A stretch of DNA of 64,000 nt from Bacillota bacterium (GTDB lineage: Bacteria; Bacillota; Clostridia; Acetivibrionales; DTU013). The position numbers and the translations under genes were made by a program. The DNA is taken from the NCBI GenBank assembly GCA_023433505.1, contig JAEZCO010000012.1:62001-126000 (forward strand). Direction: 5' to 3'. This document shows, piece after piece, positions 35,301-44,012 of the stretch (its first letter is position 1; the number at the start of each line of letters is the position of its first letter). The notes under the pieces are model-generated. The model worked only from the letters and a program-made list of their open reading frames with translations, ran no database searches and had not been told where the DNA came from.

Positions 35301-36460
35301 CAGCCGTCACTATGGAAAGCTTCCGGATGGAATATGGCCTGGGCTATGTGGTGAAATACGAAGAAGCGCTGACTCCGCTGGCTGCTGCCCGGAAGATTCT
35401 GGCTGAATTTAAGTCGGAAGATAAAGGGATTCGTTTGAGGGATGAATACATAAGCTCCCTCCATAACCGGTACCGTGAAAACATGCAGTATCTGGTAGAG
35501 TATAATCTTCGGATCGATACGGTATTTGATGCCGGGGAAGATAGTGGGGATGAAGCGGTTTCCAGGGTCCTGGCCCAGCGTAAGCGGATGGAGCTTGTAG
35601 CAAAGGTGCAGGGACGGGATGTGGATTTTTATACCATGATCGCTTTTATTGTCCAATCCGTCGAGGAAAACGACAGGTTGCTTAAAGAAAGCGACCGGCA
35701 GCTGTTTGAAGACATCCTGGCAAATACGGTAGGAAAGAAAATAAGAGGGAAAATCTATCACAGCGAGCAGTGGGTGAAAAAGATCAATGCCTTGATGGAA
35801 TCCATGAACACATCCAGCGGGCTGTCTTTCAGCCTTTCCTGGAGGAAAAAGACTGCGGAGTCCGAAGACCAGTTGGATACCAGGGAGCTGGTCGAATTGC
35901 TGCAGCCCGATGCGGTGCTTCTCACCGAGGAAGACATGTCAAAACTGACGTCGCATTTCCGGTCCAAAATCGCACAGGCGCGTAAACGTATGGAGGATAA
36001 CGGAAGCATACAATCCTTCCATACAATTATGAAGGAGATTCTCGACTACCGGAAATGGTTTGAGTTCCAGCTGTTTTACAGAAAGACGGGTGAAAGCCGT
36101 AAGGAACTCACCGATAATGCCTTCTTCAAGTTCAGTGGAGGGGAGAAAGCCATGGCTATGTACGTACCGCTGTTCTCTTCGGTATATGCGAGATTTGACG
36201 GAGCAGCCCATAAGGACTGTCCAAGGGTTATTTCACTGGATGAAGCTTTTGCCGGAGTGGATGATAATAACATCGCCGACATGTTCAGGCTTGTTGATGA
36301 ATTAAAGCTGGATTTTATTATCAACTCACAGGTGCTTTGGGGTGACTATGCTACGGTTCCGTCCCTTTCAATTTATGAATTGATACGGCCTAATAATGCT
36401 GATTTTGTAACTTCCATCCGGTATTTGTGGAACGGCAGGGTGCGGAGGCTTATGGAATAA
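32366..36460 (+). CDS. jetC: Wadjet type II JetC, SMC-like ATPase (TIGR02680)
   Basis: SMC/MukB-like motor of 1364 residues that extrudes DNA loops and lets the complex recognise small circular DNA. Walker A RGSNGSGKS lies at residues 35-43. Long coiled-coil arms occupy about 240-470 and 780-1040, rich in Glu/Lys/Gln heptads. A central hinge-like region (about 500-780) includes LLQPVVPKDGDVTFEDIDNV. The ABC signature KFSGGEKAMAMY is at about 1255-1266 and Walker B RVISLDEAFAGVD at about 1287-1299. The ATG at 32366 follows AAGGGAAGAA and matches MSNKNRWTITRIGLINFWYY. All motor motifs are intact. Confidence 0.94.
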   Translation: MSNKNRWTITRIGLINFWYYDEQEFEFSDGKLLLRGSNGSGKSVTMQSFIPLLFDGNKSPERLDPFGSRARKLENYLLGEDEQNKEENTGYLYMEFIKPESGNYLTIGMGLRAKKGRPIDFWGFSITDGRRVGIDIMLYKDIGEKIPLSKIELKNRIGNGGEMPEGQREYMDMVNKLLFGYEDIDEYDELIKLLVQIRTPKLSKEFKPTVIYEIMNNSLQPLSDDDLRPLSEAIENMDKIRDQLEMLKESRKAADRLKTEYDKYNRFILQEKSRECSQASDRLDNARKEAKDLERQSLEYLELHNKAEEEHLQLVQMQTALDHRKQQLEEHDGFKAKQEIVKLEARVKELEGKLDIKKKALEQKRDREKKLKHKIDELIAQKEQQETQLDKLLEEMGEVAGEFFFDEHHFTSAELKADLFKPYDFKLLKAETDRYRSKITNARKALEEQQRKEQSYDASLKELEQAGKDREEARREQEKTENLFAEIKEEFIEKVYTWEKGNTYLRIPPDDMPLVARAAHAYGVEATYDDIKAEARRHYITVESAMNRQILENETIKKSHEDLRHEKLQELEKWKARKDPEPERAPKTEAYRKMLEAAGIPHIPFYKAVDFRPEVETPARGRIEEALADMGLLDALIIPQKHLSKLTVVPEDAGDRYIVPDPQFFKQELSLLLQPVVPKDGDVTFEDIDNVLKSILLEDKSGGASINENGQYCIGLLKGKTTQVSIPRFLGIEARKLYRQQTIDALALEIAQIKLAIEGQDAIILEWKQKKTVLEKELEVFPGRTDLETALATMDLAVKTLQARDKEVARRQEASDKLYVELKSSRDRVRELAHGLQIPMTLGDFEGAESSAGIYRDKLSGLETQHSRLLDVFRSISLHEDQKEEVFADIDAIWVDIRSIKLDMEGDGRKRDNLEQVLLQTDYEAIKAEVENCIQGLREIPLKLETAIRNSEENKGRHQTAVDNLEKSSRMAEGYERVAAVTMESFRMEYGLGYVVKYEEALTPLAAARKILAEFKSEDKGIRLRDEYISSLHNRYRENMQYLVEYNLRIDTVFDAGEDSGDEAVSRVLAQRKRMELVAKVQGRDVDFYTMIAFIVQSVEENDRLLKESDRQLFEDILANTVGKKIRGKIYHSEQWVKKINALMESMNTSSGLSFSLSWRKKTAESEDQLDTRELVELLQPDAVLLTEEDMSKLTSHFRSKIAQARKRMEDNGSIQSFHTIMKEILDYRKWFEFQLFYRKTGESRKELTDNAFFKFSGGEKAMAMYVPLFSSVYARFDGAAHKDCPRVISLDEAFAGVDDNNIADMFRLVDELKLDFIINSQVLWGDYATVPSLSIYELIRPNNADFVTSIRYLWNGRVRRLME

Positions 36461-36481
36461 ATAAAGGATTGGTGTCGGCAA

Positions 36482-37903
36482 ATGGATAAAGCTGCTTTAT
36501 TAAGCACTGGCGAAAATATAACTTCTGATAATCTTTCCCGGGGAACTACGCTTGACGCTCCATTCCCCAGAAAAGAATCGGAAGTAATATTTCCGGTGCT
36601 CCTAAATGAATGTGTATCCTACTTCAAAAATAATCCCGGATTTAAGAGGGCTTTTGAAGGCATGCGAAAAAAATACCTTTCCCTGGGTACCGTGGGAGGG
36701 ACTTTGATCATTCAGAAGCTCAATCCTCAGGAAAAACAGGCGCTTTCCGGCTTCCTGCGCAGGGATTTCCTGCACAATGCCGGTACCACGCTTAAGTTTT
36801 CAGATTTTCAGAAAGCGCTTGATTCAACAAAATTCAAAGGGGTCAGGATGGAAGACGTGCTCAAGGAGTATTTCAAAGAGGAGCTTATTTCCAATTCGCA
36901 GGCTCAAACGCTTTATGAGGAAAACAGAAGCCGGTTTTTTAAGGAATTTATAGAACATTTCGGCTCCACGCCGGGCGGGATGTGGCTTCAGGCTGCCTTG
37001 TCCCAAAAGGAATTTGCTTATAAGACCTTGATACAAAGATATGATTCAAACAGGGACAGCCTGTTACTTGAAATATCTGTCGTTTGCAGCGCTCTCAACT
37101 GCCTTCCGCATCTCCGGAATGAAAAAATGCGGCTTCCGGTTTTTGCCTCCTCCATAGCGTCGGACCCCCATGCACTGGATGACAATACGGCCTGCGGACA
37201 GCTTTTTATTCAAGCGCTGGCATTTCACACAGGGTGTATAAGGCCCGGGAATGCTTTCGAACGCGCTGAATTATTGTACAAAGCCGGCATACTCATCGAT
37301 GAAGTTTCCAACTGGGTACTCTGCTGCGGTCTGATCTCATTCAACAAGGATGGCGAAGTCCACCCAGGCTGGAAAGGCTTTTTTGATTTAGGCGAGCCGT
37401 TGCAGGCTACACTTCTGAATTTAAGCAGTCTTGAAAAAGTTACTGCACTGTCGGGCCGTGTTTATGTTGTTGAAAATCCATCCGTGTTCAGTTCTGTCCT
37501 AGACAAGGCACGGAGCATGAATAAGGAGACAAACCGGAATATATCCCTTGTATGCACCTATGGACAGATAAACCTTGCGGCTCTGGTGCTTCTGGACCTT
37601 CTTGCCGCTTCATGCTCTGAAATCTGGTATTCGGGTGATTTTGACCCGGAGGGCATTGTCATTGCCGACAAACTGAAGCTGCGGTATGGGAATACTTTGA
37701 AGCTATGGAGATACTCATACGATGATTATCAATCCGCATTGTCGGACCGTGTTTTAGACCAATCAAGGCTCAAACAGTTGGAAGGCGTGATATCTCCACA
37801 GCTGCGGCAGTTGGTGCAGGCTGTAAAGACACAGGGACAGTGCGGCTACCAGGAGATGATTCTTGAGAGATTGACGCAGGACGTTTTCAGCGGCTGCTAT
37901 TAA
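36482..37903 (+). CDS. jetD: Wadjet type II JetD nuclease (TIGR02679/DUF2399)
   Basis: Toprim-type nuclease that cleaves the plasmid after JetABC loop extrusion. The 473 residues carry N- and C-terminal regions of TIGR02679. The Toprim glutamate is in VYVVENPSVF (about residue 331), and the metal-binding acidic cluster is WYSGDFDPEGIVIADKL (about 382-398). A helical C-terminus follows. It begins 21 bases after jetC, so all four genes are one operon. No frameshift or missing catalytic residue is seen. Confidence 0.93.
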   Translation: MDKAALLSTGENITSDNLSRGTTLDAPFPRKESEVIFPVLLNECVSYFKNNPGFKRAFEGMRKKYLSLGTVGGTLIIQKLNPQEKQALSGFLRRDFLHNAGTTLKFSDFQKALDSTKFKGVRMEDVLKEYFKEELISNSQAQTLYEENRSRFFKEFIEHFGSTPGGMWLQAALSQKEFAYKTLIQRYDSNRDSLLLEISVVCSALNCLPHLRNEKMRLPVFASSIASDPHALDDNTACGQLFIQALAFHTGCIRPGNAFERAELLYKAGILIDEVSNWVLCCGLISFNKDGEVHPGWKGFFDLGEPLQATLLNLSSLEKVTALSGRVYVVENPSVFSSVLDKARSMNKETNRNISLVCTYGQINLAALVLLDLLAASCSEIWYSGDFDPEGIVIADKLKLRYGNTLKLWRYSYDDYQSALSDRVLDQSRLKQLEGVISPQLRQLVQAVKTQGQCGYQEMILERLTQDVFSGCY

Positions 37904-38077
37904 CTGGGTTGATAGTATATTTTATATAGGTTTAAAAACGTCAGGTCTACAAATTTTGTTTAATAAACCATATATTTGATTGATACGAATTGACTACTTT
38001 AGTTGCGGTTGATGGCCGGGTTGGGATATAATTATTACGTGATGTACTCATAAAAATTATTCAATGCAGGTATTGGC

Positions 38078-39883
38078 ATGAAATACAGAGAGAATAACAT
38101 CAACTTGGCTTCAATATTCTTCAATGCTTCACTAAAAAGCAGGATTTTTATTTTCTGTGCGGGGATTCTTCTGATAACCCTCTCCGCTTTTGCCTTCCTC
38201 ACAATAAACATATCAAACCGGGCAATAGTGGACAAGGCTACAAAAAATGCAGGAAGAGAATTGGAATTGATTGACAGGAGCCTTCTTAACCTTACAAGCA
38301 ATGTTGAAAACTATGTAAGAATATTGTCAATGGACAATCGGCTTCAAGAAGGACTGGAACGCATGTATAACAAGGAGCTGGATTCAGTCGGCTACCTTGA
38401 GGTGGAAAAAAAACTGTCAACCACAATCAGTAATGTAGTAACACCCGTTACTTACATTGCAGCAGCCAGCATCATGTCGGCGAAAGGTTCTTTGTTCAAT
38501 ATAGGTTTTGCTGACAATTCCAGTATCAGCTCGGTTTTTGACGATAAACTGATAAGCGGCATTACACAGAACAAAATTCCTACCTGGACAGGCTTGATAA
38601 AAATGAAATATAAATTCGGTGGGGACGAAAACGTATTTACCATAGCAAAGACAATCATAGGCCTAGATACTGGCCATATACTCGGAACGGCGATACTTTA
38701 CCTGAAGGAAAAAGACGTCGCCTCAATTTATCTGGACAATATAAACAACCAGCATGACAAGTTTTATATAATAGACGATCAGATGAACATCATATCCACG
38801 CAGGATAAAAATGAGCTTTACCACCGGTTTGATGAGGAAGAGTACCTGGGGAAGTATCGATTGAAGGATTTTTCCCGTGCACGGAGCTTTATCAGGGATG
38901 GCGGAGGGAAACAGACGCTGGTGACTGTTACAGAATTTAAAAAACTGAACTGGAAAATCATCAGTGTTATTCCGCTTGACGAGATTACTAATGAAAATAA
39001 AGGGATAACCGGGCTTATTCTTATTTTCGGGGTGATCTGTCTGATATTCGCATTTGCCGCCTCATATCTGCTGTCCTATACCATATCCAAACCGATACTG
39101 AAGCTGGTAAAAATAATGAAAGAGATAAAATCCGGCAATCTGAAGCTCAGAGCTGAGTTCAAAGCCAGAGGAGAGATCAGAATGCTGGGAGACGGCTTCA
39201 ATAGCCTTATGGATAAGATAAATAGCCTGCTGGAGCAGATTTATACGGAGCAAAAGCTGAAGAGGGAAAATGAATTCAAGCTTCTTCAATCCCAAATCAA
39301 ACCTCATTTTCTATACAATACGATTGAAACCATCATTTCCTTCATCAAGCTCAACCTGAAGGACAATGCCATGACGACGGCAAGGAACCTTGCCGGTTTC
39401 TACAGGATTTCTCTCAGCAAAGGCAATGACCTGATTACCATAAAAGATGAAATGCTCCTTACAGAAAGCTATCTTTCCATACAAAAGCTTCGTTATATGG
39501 AATACCTGGATTACAGGATGGAAGTAGAAGAGGAGATATTGAAGTACCAGATACCGAAGCTGACCTTGCAGCCCCTTGTGGAGAATTCCATCTATCATGG
39601 CTTAAAACAGAAGGAGGATAAGGGCATACTAGTCATAAGAGGCTTTCATGAGCAGGGTTCATTAAAAATAGAGGTCTATGACGATGGCGTGGGAATGAGT
39701 GAAGAACAAATTGCCAAGGTTCTTAAACGGTCACCTGTTGAGCAGAAGAATTCAGAATTCGGCCTGCACAGCGTAGATACCAGATTGAAGCTGCTATACG
39801 GGGAACAGTATGGATTGACTATAGAGAGCAGAGTTGCCGAATATACCAAAATTACGGTTAAATTACCCGGTATTGATGCATAG
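38078..39883 (+). CDS. YesM-type sensor histidine kinase
   Basis: Membrane histidine kinase of 601 residues. It has an N-terminal helix (about 23-47), an extracellular sensor of about 250 residues (Cache-like), and a second helix near residues 307-330 (ITGLILIFGVICLIFAFAAS). HAMP follows (SYTISKPILKLVKIM). The phospho-acceptor His is in LQSQIKPHFLYNTIE (His_kinase family), and the HATPase motifs are VENSIYHGLKQKE, VYDDGVGM and SEFGLHSVDTRL. It overlaps no gene and is followed by its regulator 9 bases later. It probably senses an extracellular sugar or its binding protein. Confidence 0.92.
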   Translation: MKYRENNINLASIFFNASLKSRIFIFCAGILLITLSAFAFLTINISNRAIVDKATKNAGRELELIDRSLLNLTSNVENYVRILSMDNRLQEGLERMYNKELDSVGYLEVEKKLSTTISNVVTPVTYIAAASIMSAKGSLFNIGFADNSSISSVFDDKLISGITQNKIPTWTGLIKMKYKFGGDENVFTIAKTIIGLDTGHILGTAILYLKEKDVASIYLDNINNQHDKFYIIDDQMNIISTQDKNELYHRFDEEEYLGKYRLKDFSRARSFIRDGGGKQTLVTVTEFKKLNWKIISVIPLDEITNENKGITGLILIFGVICLIFAFAASYLLSYTISKPILKLVKIMKEIKSGNLKLRAEFKARGEIRMLGDGFNSLMDKINSLLEQIYTEQKLKRENEFKLLQSQIKPHFLYNTIETIISFIKLNLKDNAMTTARNLAGFYRISLSKGNDLITIKDEMLLTESYLSIQKLRYMEYLDYRMEVEEEILKYQIPKLTLQPLVENSIYHGLKQKEDKGILVIRGFHEQGSLKIEVYDDGVGMSEEQIAKVLKRSPVEQKNSEFGLHSVDTRLKLLYGEQYGLTIESRVAEYTKITVKLPGIDA

Positions 39884-39892
39884 GAGGAAATT

Positions 39893-41515
39893 ATGCTGAA
39901 AATCATGCTTGTTGACGATGAGTATTATTTCAGGGAGGCGCTGAAAGTATCGGTTTCCTGGGAAGAACTTGGTTTTGTGGTTTGCGGAGAGGCTAAAAAC
40001 GGCAAGGATGCACTTGAAAAGGTAGAAGAACTGAATCCGGAAATCATTATTGTGGATATCAACATGCCTGTTATGGACGGTTTGGAATTTGTACAGATCC
40101 TCAGGGACAAGGGCTTAAACAGCAAAATCATTATCCTGACCGGGCATAGTGAATTCAACTATGCCAAACAGGCAGTACAGCTTGGAGTGTACAATTATAT
40201 TTTAAAGCCTGTAAATGAGGAAGAACTTGCAACCTCCCTGCTTGAACTAAAAGAGGTCATCGAGAAGGAAACGGATATAAAAATCGAGGTTGACAGGTTG
40301 AAGCAGCAGGTAAGGGACAGTCTTCCCCTGTTGAAGGACAAGCTGCTGAACGACCTGCTTCAGGGCAATTTGATATGGAAAGAAAAAGATACGGTCAAAA
40401 GGATGGAATATTTTAATGTCAACATCCATTCAAAATTTTACCGGGCGGTCACTGTTGAAATCGATGATGCAGACAACCGGTATTGGAGCGATGAAGACAA
40501 CCAGATATGGAAATATGCCGTCTCAAATATCGCCTGTGAGATACTTGCGGAATATTGTACTTTTGATCTGTGTTATGATAAAAACGACAGGATTTGCTTT
40601 ATTATCGGTTCGGATAATGAAGACGGCCCTGATCCCGACACGCTGCTCGAAAACAGGCTAGAGTTGGTCAGGACGGTTATATGCAAGCATTTGAAATTTA
40701 CAGTAACTATTGGTGTCGGAAATAAAAAGGGTCGGCTATCGGATATTGCCGCCTCGTATCAGGAGTCCGTCGTAGCTTTGAAGAGCAAGCTTACGCTGGG
40801 CGATAACAGGATTATTGCCTACAATCTGGTAGCATTTCCCGAAATAAAGGTTAATCTGTTTACAGTCGAGCATAGAAGCCAGCTTATGATGAATATGCGC
40901 ACCGGTGATGATAAAGAAGTGCAAAAGCTGTTAATTCAGATTTTTACCGAGATTCGCAGAAGAAATATCCATCATGAGATCATCGCCTTGCTATGTATTG
41001 AAATGGTATCGACTTGCATGGAGTTCATATTGGAAGTGGGACTTAGTCTGAAAGACATGTTTCCCGGCAGCAAGCTCAATATAATTGAGGATATCCAAAA
41101 GAAAAGGTCTATCGCTGAAATGGAAAGCTGGGTTGAAATGATTTTTGGCCATACGCTGGAAGCAGTGAAAACGACAAAGAGCTCAAAAGCTTCCAAGCAG
41201 ATTGAAGAAGTCAAAAAATACATTGCGGAGAACTATTATAAAAATGAGCTGAGCGTTGACGAAATAGCCAGGAAACTGTTTGTGAATTATGCCCATCTCT
41301 GTTTCATCTTCAAACGTGATGCCGGCATGACCATCAATGAGTACCTGACAAGATTCAGGATAAATATGGCAAAGGAGCTTCTGGATGCCGGAAATACCCT
41401 CGTGCTTGATGTTGCTGAAAGGGTGGGGTATGCCGATGCCAACTATTTCGGGAAATGCTTCAAAAAGTATTATGGCCTTGCTCCAAGTAAATATATTTTG
41501 AATATCAGACGGTGA
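39893..41515 (+). CDS. YesN-type response regulator
   Basis: Partner of the preceding kinase, 540 residues. The receiver domain has DD near the N-terminus (LVDDEYYFREAL), the phospho-acceptor D54 in IIVDINMPVMDG and K106-type lysine in LKPVNEEEL. The C-terminal AraC HTH is at about 440-540 (SVDEIARKLFVNYAHLC; LDVAERVGYADANYFGKCF). The ribosome site ATAGGAGGAAATT precedes ATG. Next on the strand is the sugar ABC importer it likely activates. It resembles the regulator at the left end of the window in architecture. Confidence 0.93.
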   Translation: MLKIMLVDDEYYFREALKVSVSWEELGFVVCGEAKNGKDALEKVEELNPEIIIVDINMPVMDGLEFVQILRDKGLNSKIIILTGHSEFNYAKQAVQLGVYNYILKPVNEEELATSLLELKEVIEKETDIKIEVDRLKQQVRDSLPLLKDKLLNDLLQGNLIWKEKDTVKRMEYFNVNIHSKFYRAVTVEIDDADNRYWSDEDNQIWKYAVSNIACEILAEYCTFDLCYDKNDRICFIIGSDNEDGPDPDTLLENRLELVRTVICKHLKFTVTIGVGNKKGRLSDIAASYQESVVALKSKLTLGDNRIIAYNLVAFPEIKVNLFTVEHRSQLMMNMRTGDDKEVQKLLIQIFTEIRRRNIHHEIIALLCIEMVSTCMEFILEVGLSLKDMFPGSKLNIIEDIQKKRSIAEMESWVEMIFGHTLEAVKTTKSSKASKQIEEVKKYIAENYYKNELSVDEIARKLFVNYAHLCFIFKRDAGMTINEYLTRFRINMAKELLDAGNTLVLDVAERVGYADANYFGKCFKKYYGLAPSKYILNIRR

Positions 41516-41587
41516 TTCCCGATTTTTTTCCTTATGTACAATCAATAATCCCTTCAACTCAGTGAACAGTGGCGATACAATTAGGAT

Positions 41588-41597
41588 GTAACGTTAC
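41588..41597 (+). promoter_or_regulatory. Possible operator palindrome before the fructan importer
   Basis: GTAACGTTAC is a 10-base perfect palindrome, 60 bases before the binding-protein gene. It could bind a dimeric regulator; which one is not known. Confidence 0.3.
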
Positions 41598-41656
41598 GGT
41601 GCATTTCGAAAGGTTTTTATGTCTGAATTCATTATTCAAATCAAGGAGGTTTAAAA

Positions 41657-43015
41657 ATGATAAAGTTAACCAAGATCGTTTCCATTCTTATCGCTTTAGC
41701 TTTGTTGATCTCTCTGGCAGCATGCGGTGGAAATTCAACCACCTCCGATACGACAAAAGCCGCAGTGACAACTACCGCAGCTGCAGCTTCGACAACAGCA
41801 GCAACAACCCAGGCGGCGGAAAAAGTCAAAATAAAATTCCTTATGATGAGTGCTGACGACAATAGGAACAACATTCGTGACAAATACATAAAAGAAAATG
41901 TCGGCAAAGAAATGCCCAATGTTGAGGTTGAATATGACCTGGGCGGCGGCGGACAGGATTATGCAAACAAACTTAAGGCTTACAATGCGTCCGGAGACAT
42001 GCCCGATGTATGGTTTTCCGAGCAGAATCTCTCTGCCGTGGTAATCGCCGCAGGCAACGCACTTGATTTATTACCGAATATACAGAAGTCGGGATATGAC
42101 AAAAAAATGAAGCTGCCGGCGCTAGTAGCCCCGGACAAGGATGGGAAACTTTATTGTGTTGTGCCTGGAGCAGACCAATACTTCACACCAAGGATATGGT
42201 ACCACAAAGACATCTTTGCCAAGTATAACATTGAAGTTCCCAAGACTTTCGATGAGCTTGTAAAGGTATGTGAAACACTCAAGGCAAAAGGGCTTGTTCC
42301 AATGTCCATCTTTGGAAAGGATGGCTGGGTTCCCAACCTGTGTATGGTTCAGACAATGATCATGGCAGAAGACCCGTCCGTTGCTCAGGCTTTGTGTGAT
42401 GGCAAAACCGATTTCAGCAATCCTGTAGTCAAAAACGCTCTGGGCAGGATCCAGAAGCTGGTTCAGATAGGCGCATTTGATAAGGGTGTTACAAATGTTG
42501 ACTACGGCCCATCAATCGAAGCCTATACCTCCGGCAAGGCTGCCATGCTGGTAATGTTCTCGTGGGAGGCCACAAACCTTGAAAAAGCAGCTCCTGATAC
42601 TGATTTCATACCCTGGCCTTCGGCAAAAGACGGAATTGATCCCAATGGAGCAATACAGTACTGGGGAGCTCCCTTGAGCGGATATCTTGCATCAGCAAAA
42701 TCCAAAAATCCCGATACGGCTGCCGACTTTGCAATATTCTGTGGTGTCCAGGAGGCAAATTACTGGAATGATAGCGGTGCGCCCACAATGTATGATACAG
42801 GCAAAGAGGTTAATATTACTTCACCTTTGCTGAAGAAGAGCCTGGACCAGTTCAATGCTGCAGCGAACAAGATCCCTTCGATGTGGGCGGCAACCTTCAA
42901 CACGAAGATGTCGGCTGAATTTGCGACGCAGAACAGTAAGCTTCTTACAGGTCAGTATTCACCGGACGATTATATCAAGGTGATCAATCCCATATGGGCT
43001 GAAAACTTTAAATAA
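41657..43015 (+). CDS. Extracellular sugar-binding lipoprotein (family 1)
   Basis: Solute-binding lipoprotein of 452 residues with signal peptide and lipobox LAAC (cysteine about residue 23), then a Thr/Ala-rich linker. The fold-typical IKFLMMSADDNRNNIR opens the mature domain, and GVTNVDYGPSIEAYTSGKAA fits the sugar-binding family. A strong AAGGAGGTTTAAAA ribosome site precedes ATG. A perfect stem-loop follows the stop codon. Given the GH32 and PfkB genes downstream, sucrose or fructo-oligosaccharides are the likely substrate (inference). Confidence 0.9.
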   Translation: MIKLTKIVSILIALALLISLAACGGNSTTSDTTKAAVTTTAAAASTTAATTQAAEKVKIKFLMMSADDNRNNIRDKYIKENVGKEMPNVEVEYDLGGGGQDYANKLKAYNASGDMPDVWFSEQNLSAVVIAAGNALDLLPNIQKSGYDKKMKLPALVAPDKDGKLYCVVPGADQYFTPRIWYHKDIFAKYNIEVPKTFDELVKVCETLKAKGLVPMSIFGKDGWVPNLCMVQTMIMAEDPSVAQALCDGKTDFSNPVVKNALGRIQKLVQIGAFDKGVTNVDYGPSIEAYTSGKAAMLVMFSWEATNLEKAAPDTDFIPWPSAKDGIDPNGAIQYWGAPLSGYLASAKSKNPDTAADFAIFCGVQEANYWNDSGAPTMYDTGKEVNITSPLLKKSLDQFNAAANKIPSMWAATFNTKMSAEFATQNSKLLTGQYSPDDYIKVINPIWAENFK

Positions 43016-43057
43016 ACCGGTAATGACTTATTTATAAGGGAAAGCAGACTAATGGAA

Positions 43058-43092
43058 ACATCCCTATATGAGCCTAGCTCATATAGGGATGT
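43058..43092 (+). other. Perfect stem-loop between binding protein and permease
   Basis: 16-base perfect inverted repeat (ACATCCCTATATGAGC and its complement) with a 3-base loop, no T tract behind it. It lies between the binding-protein stop and the permease start. Such a structure probably stabilises the upstream mRNA or attenuates read-through so the binding protein is made in excess. Confidence 0.8.
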
Positions 43093-43110
43093 AGTTAATA
43101 GGTGACAAAC

Positions 43111-43995
43111 ATGAATAAATATAACGGCAACAGACTGGCAATATTTATATTCTCATTTCCTGCACTTCTGTTATTTACAGCTTTTGTCATATATCCCATC
43201 ATTCCTGAAATAGGAATAAGCTTTCAAAATAATGATGGCTTTAAAAGCCTGGGCTATGTTGGATTTAAAAATTATATAGACGTTTTGAAGGATGCAGCTT
43301 TCTGGAGATCGAATCTTAATACGTTGATCATAGTACTTGTATCAACATTGCTAGGCCTGCCTTTATCGCTGCTTCTGGCATTGGTCATGGATAGGCTGGG
43401 CAATTCAACAAGAAGGTTCTTCAAGGCCACCAGCGTTTTCCCGGCGGTACTTTCGGTGACAGTCATCGCACAGATGTGGATTGCTATTTATGATCCGATG
43501 TGGGGCTTGATAGACAGCGTATTGAAGGCGCTTGGACTGGAAAACCTTGCTCTGGCATGGTTGTCTGACCAAAGAACAGTCGTCCTTGCAATCACAGTGG
43601 CCTTTTTATGGCAATATATCGGTCTGAATGCTTTGCTGTTTTATACAGGCATCAAAGCTATTCCCAAAACTTATTATGAGGCCTCGCTGATTGATGGGGC
43701 CGGATTTTTAAAAACCAGCCTCAAAATCACAATCCCTCTTTTGCAGGATGTGACCAAATACATCCTTGTCCTGTCAATGCTTGGCTGCATGTCTCAGTTT
43801 GCGCACGTAAGGATAATGACCGGCGGAGGACCCGGAGATATTTCAAGAACCGTGATTTACCAGTTGTTCTTCAAGGCGTTTTCAGCCTCCGATTTCGGCC
43901 AGGGCTGCGCTATTGCGATCATTTTCGTAATGGAATGCCTTCTATTGACCTATATGATAAACAGATTCGTGGCAAGAGAAAAAATTGAGTTTTAG
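43111..43995 (+). CDS. ABC sugar transporter permease (MalF/UgpA type)
   Basis: Membrane subunit of the fructan importer, 294 residues, COG1175 family. Helices are evident from LAIFIFSFPALLLFTAFVIY onward. The EAA loop is TYYEASLIDGAGFLKTSLKI. ATG 43111 has AGGTGAC upstream; a GTG at 43102 is an alternative. It sits 18 bases before the partner permease. Confidence 0.9.
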   Translation: MNKYNGNRLAIFIFSFPALLLFTAFVIYPIIPEIGISFQNNDGFKSLGYVGFKNYIDVLKDAAFWRSNLNTLIIVLVSTLLGLPLSLLLALVMDRLGNSTRRFFKATSVFPAVLSVTVIAQMWIAIYDPMWGLIDSVLKALGLENLALAWLSDQRTVVLAITVAFLWQYIGLNALLFYTGIKAIPKTYYEASLIDGAGFLKTSLKITIPLLQDVTKYILVLSMLGCMSQFAHVRIMTGGGPGDISRTVIYQLFFKAFSASDFGQGCAIAIIFVMECLLLTYMINRFVAREKIEF

Positions 43996-44012
43996 CAGGA
44001 TGGTGAATTATC

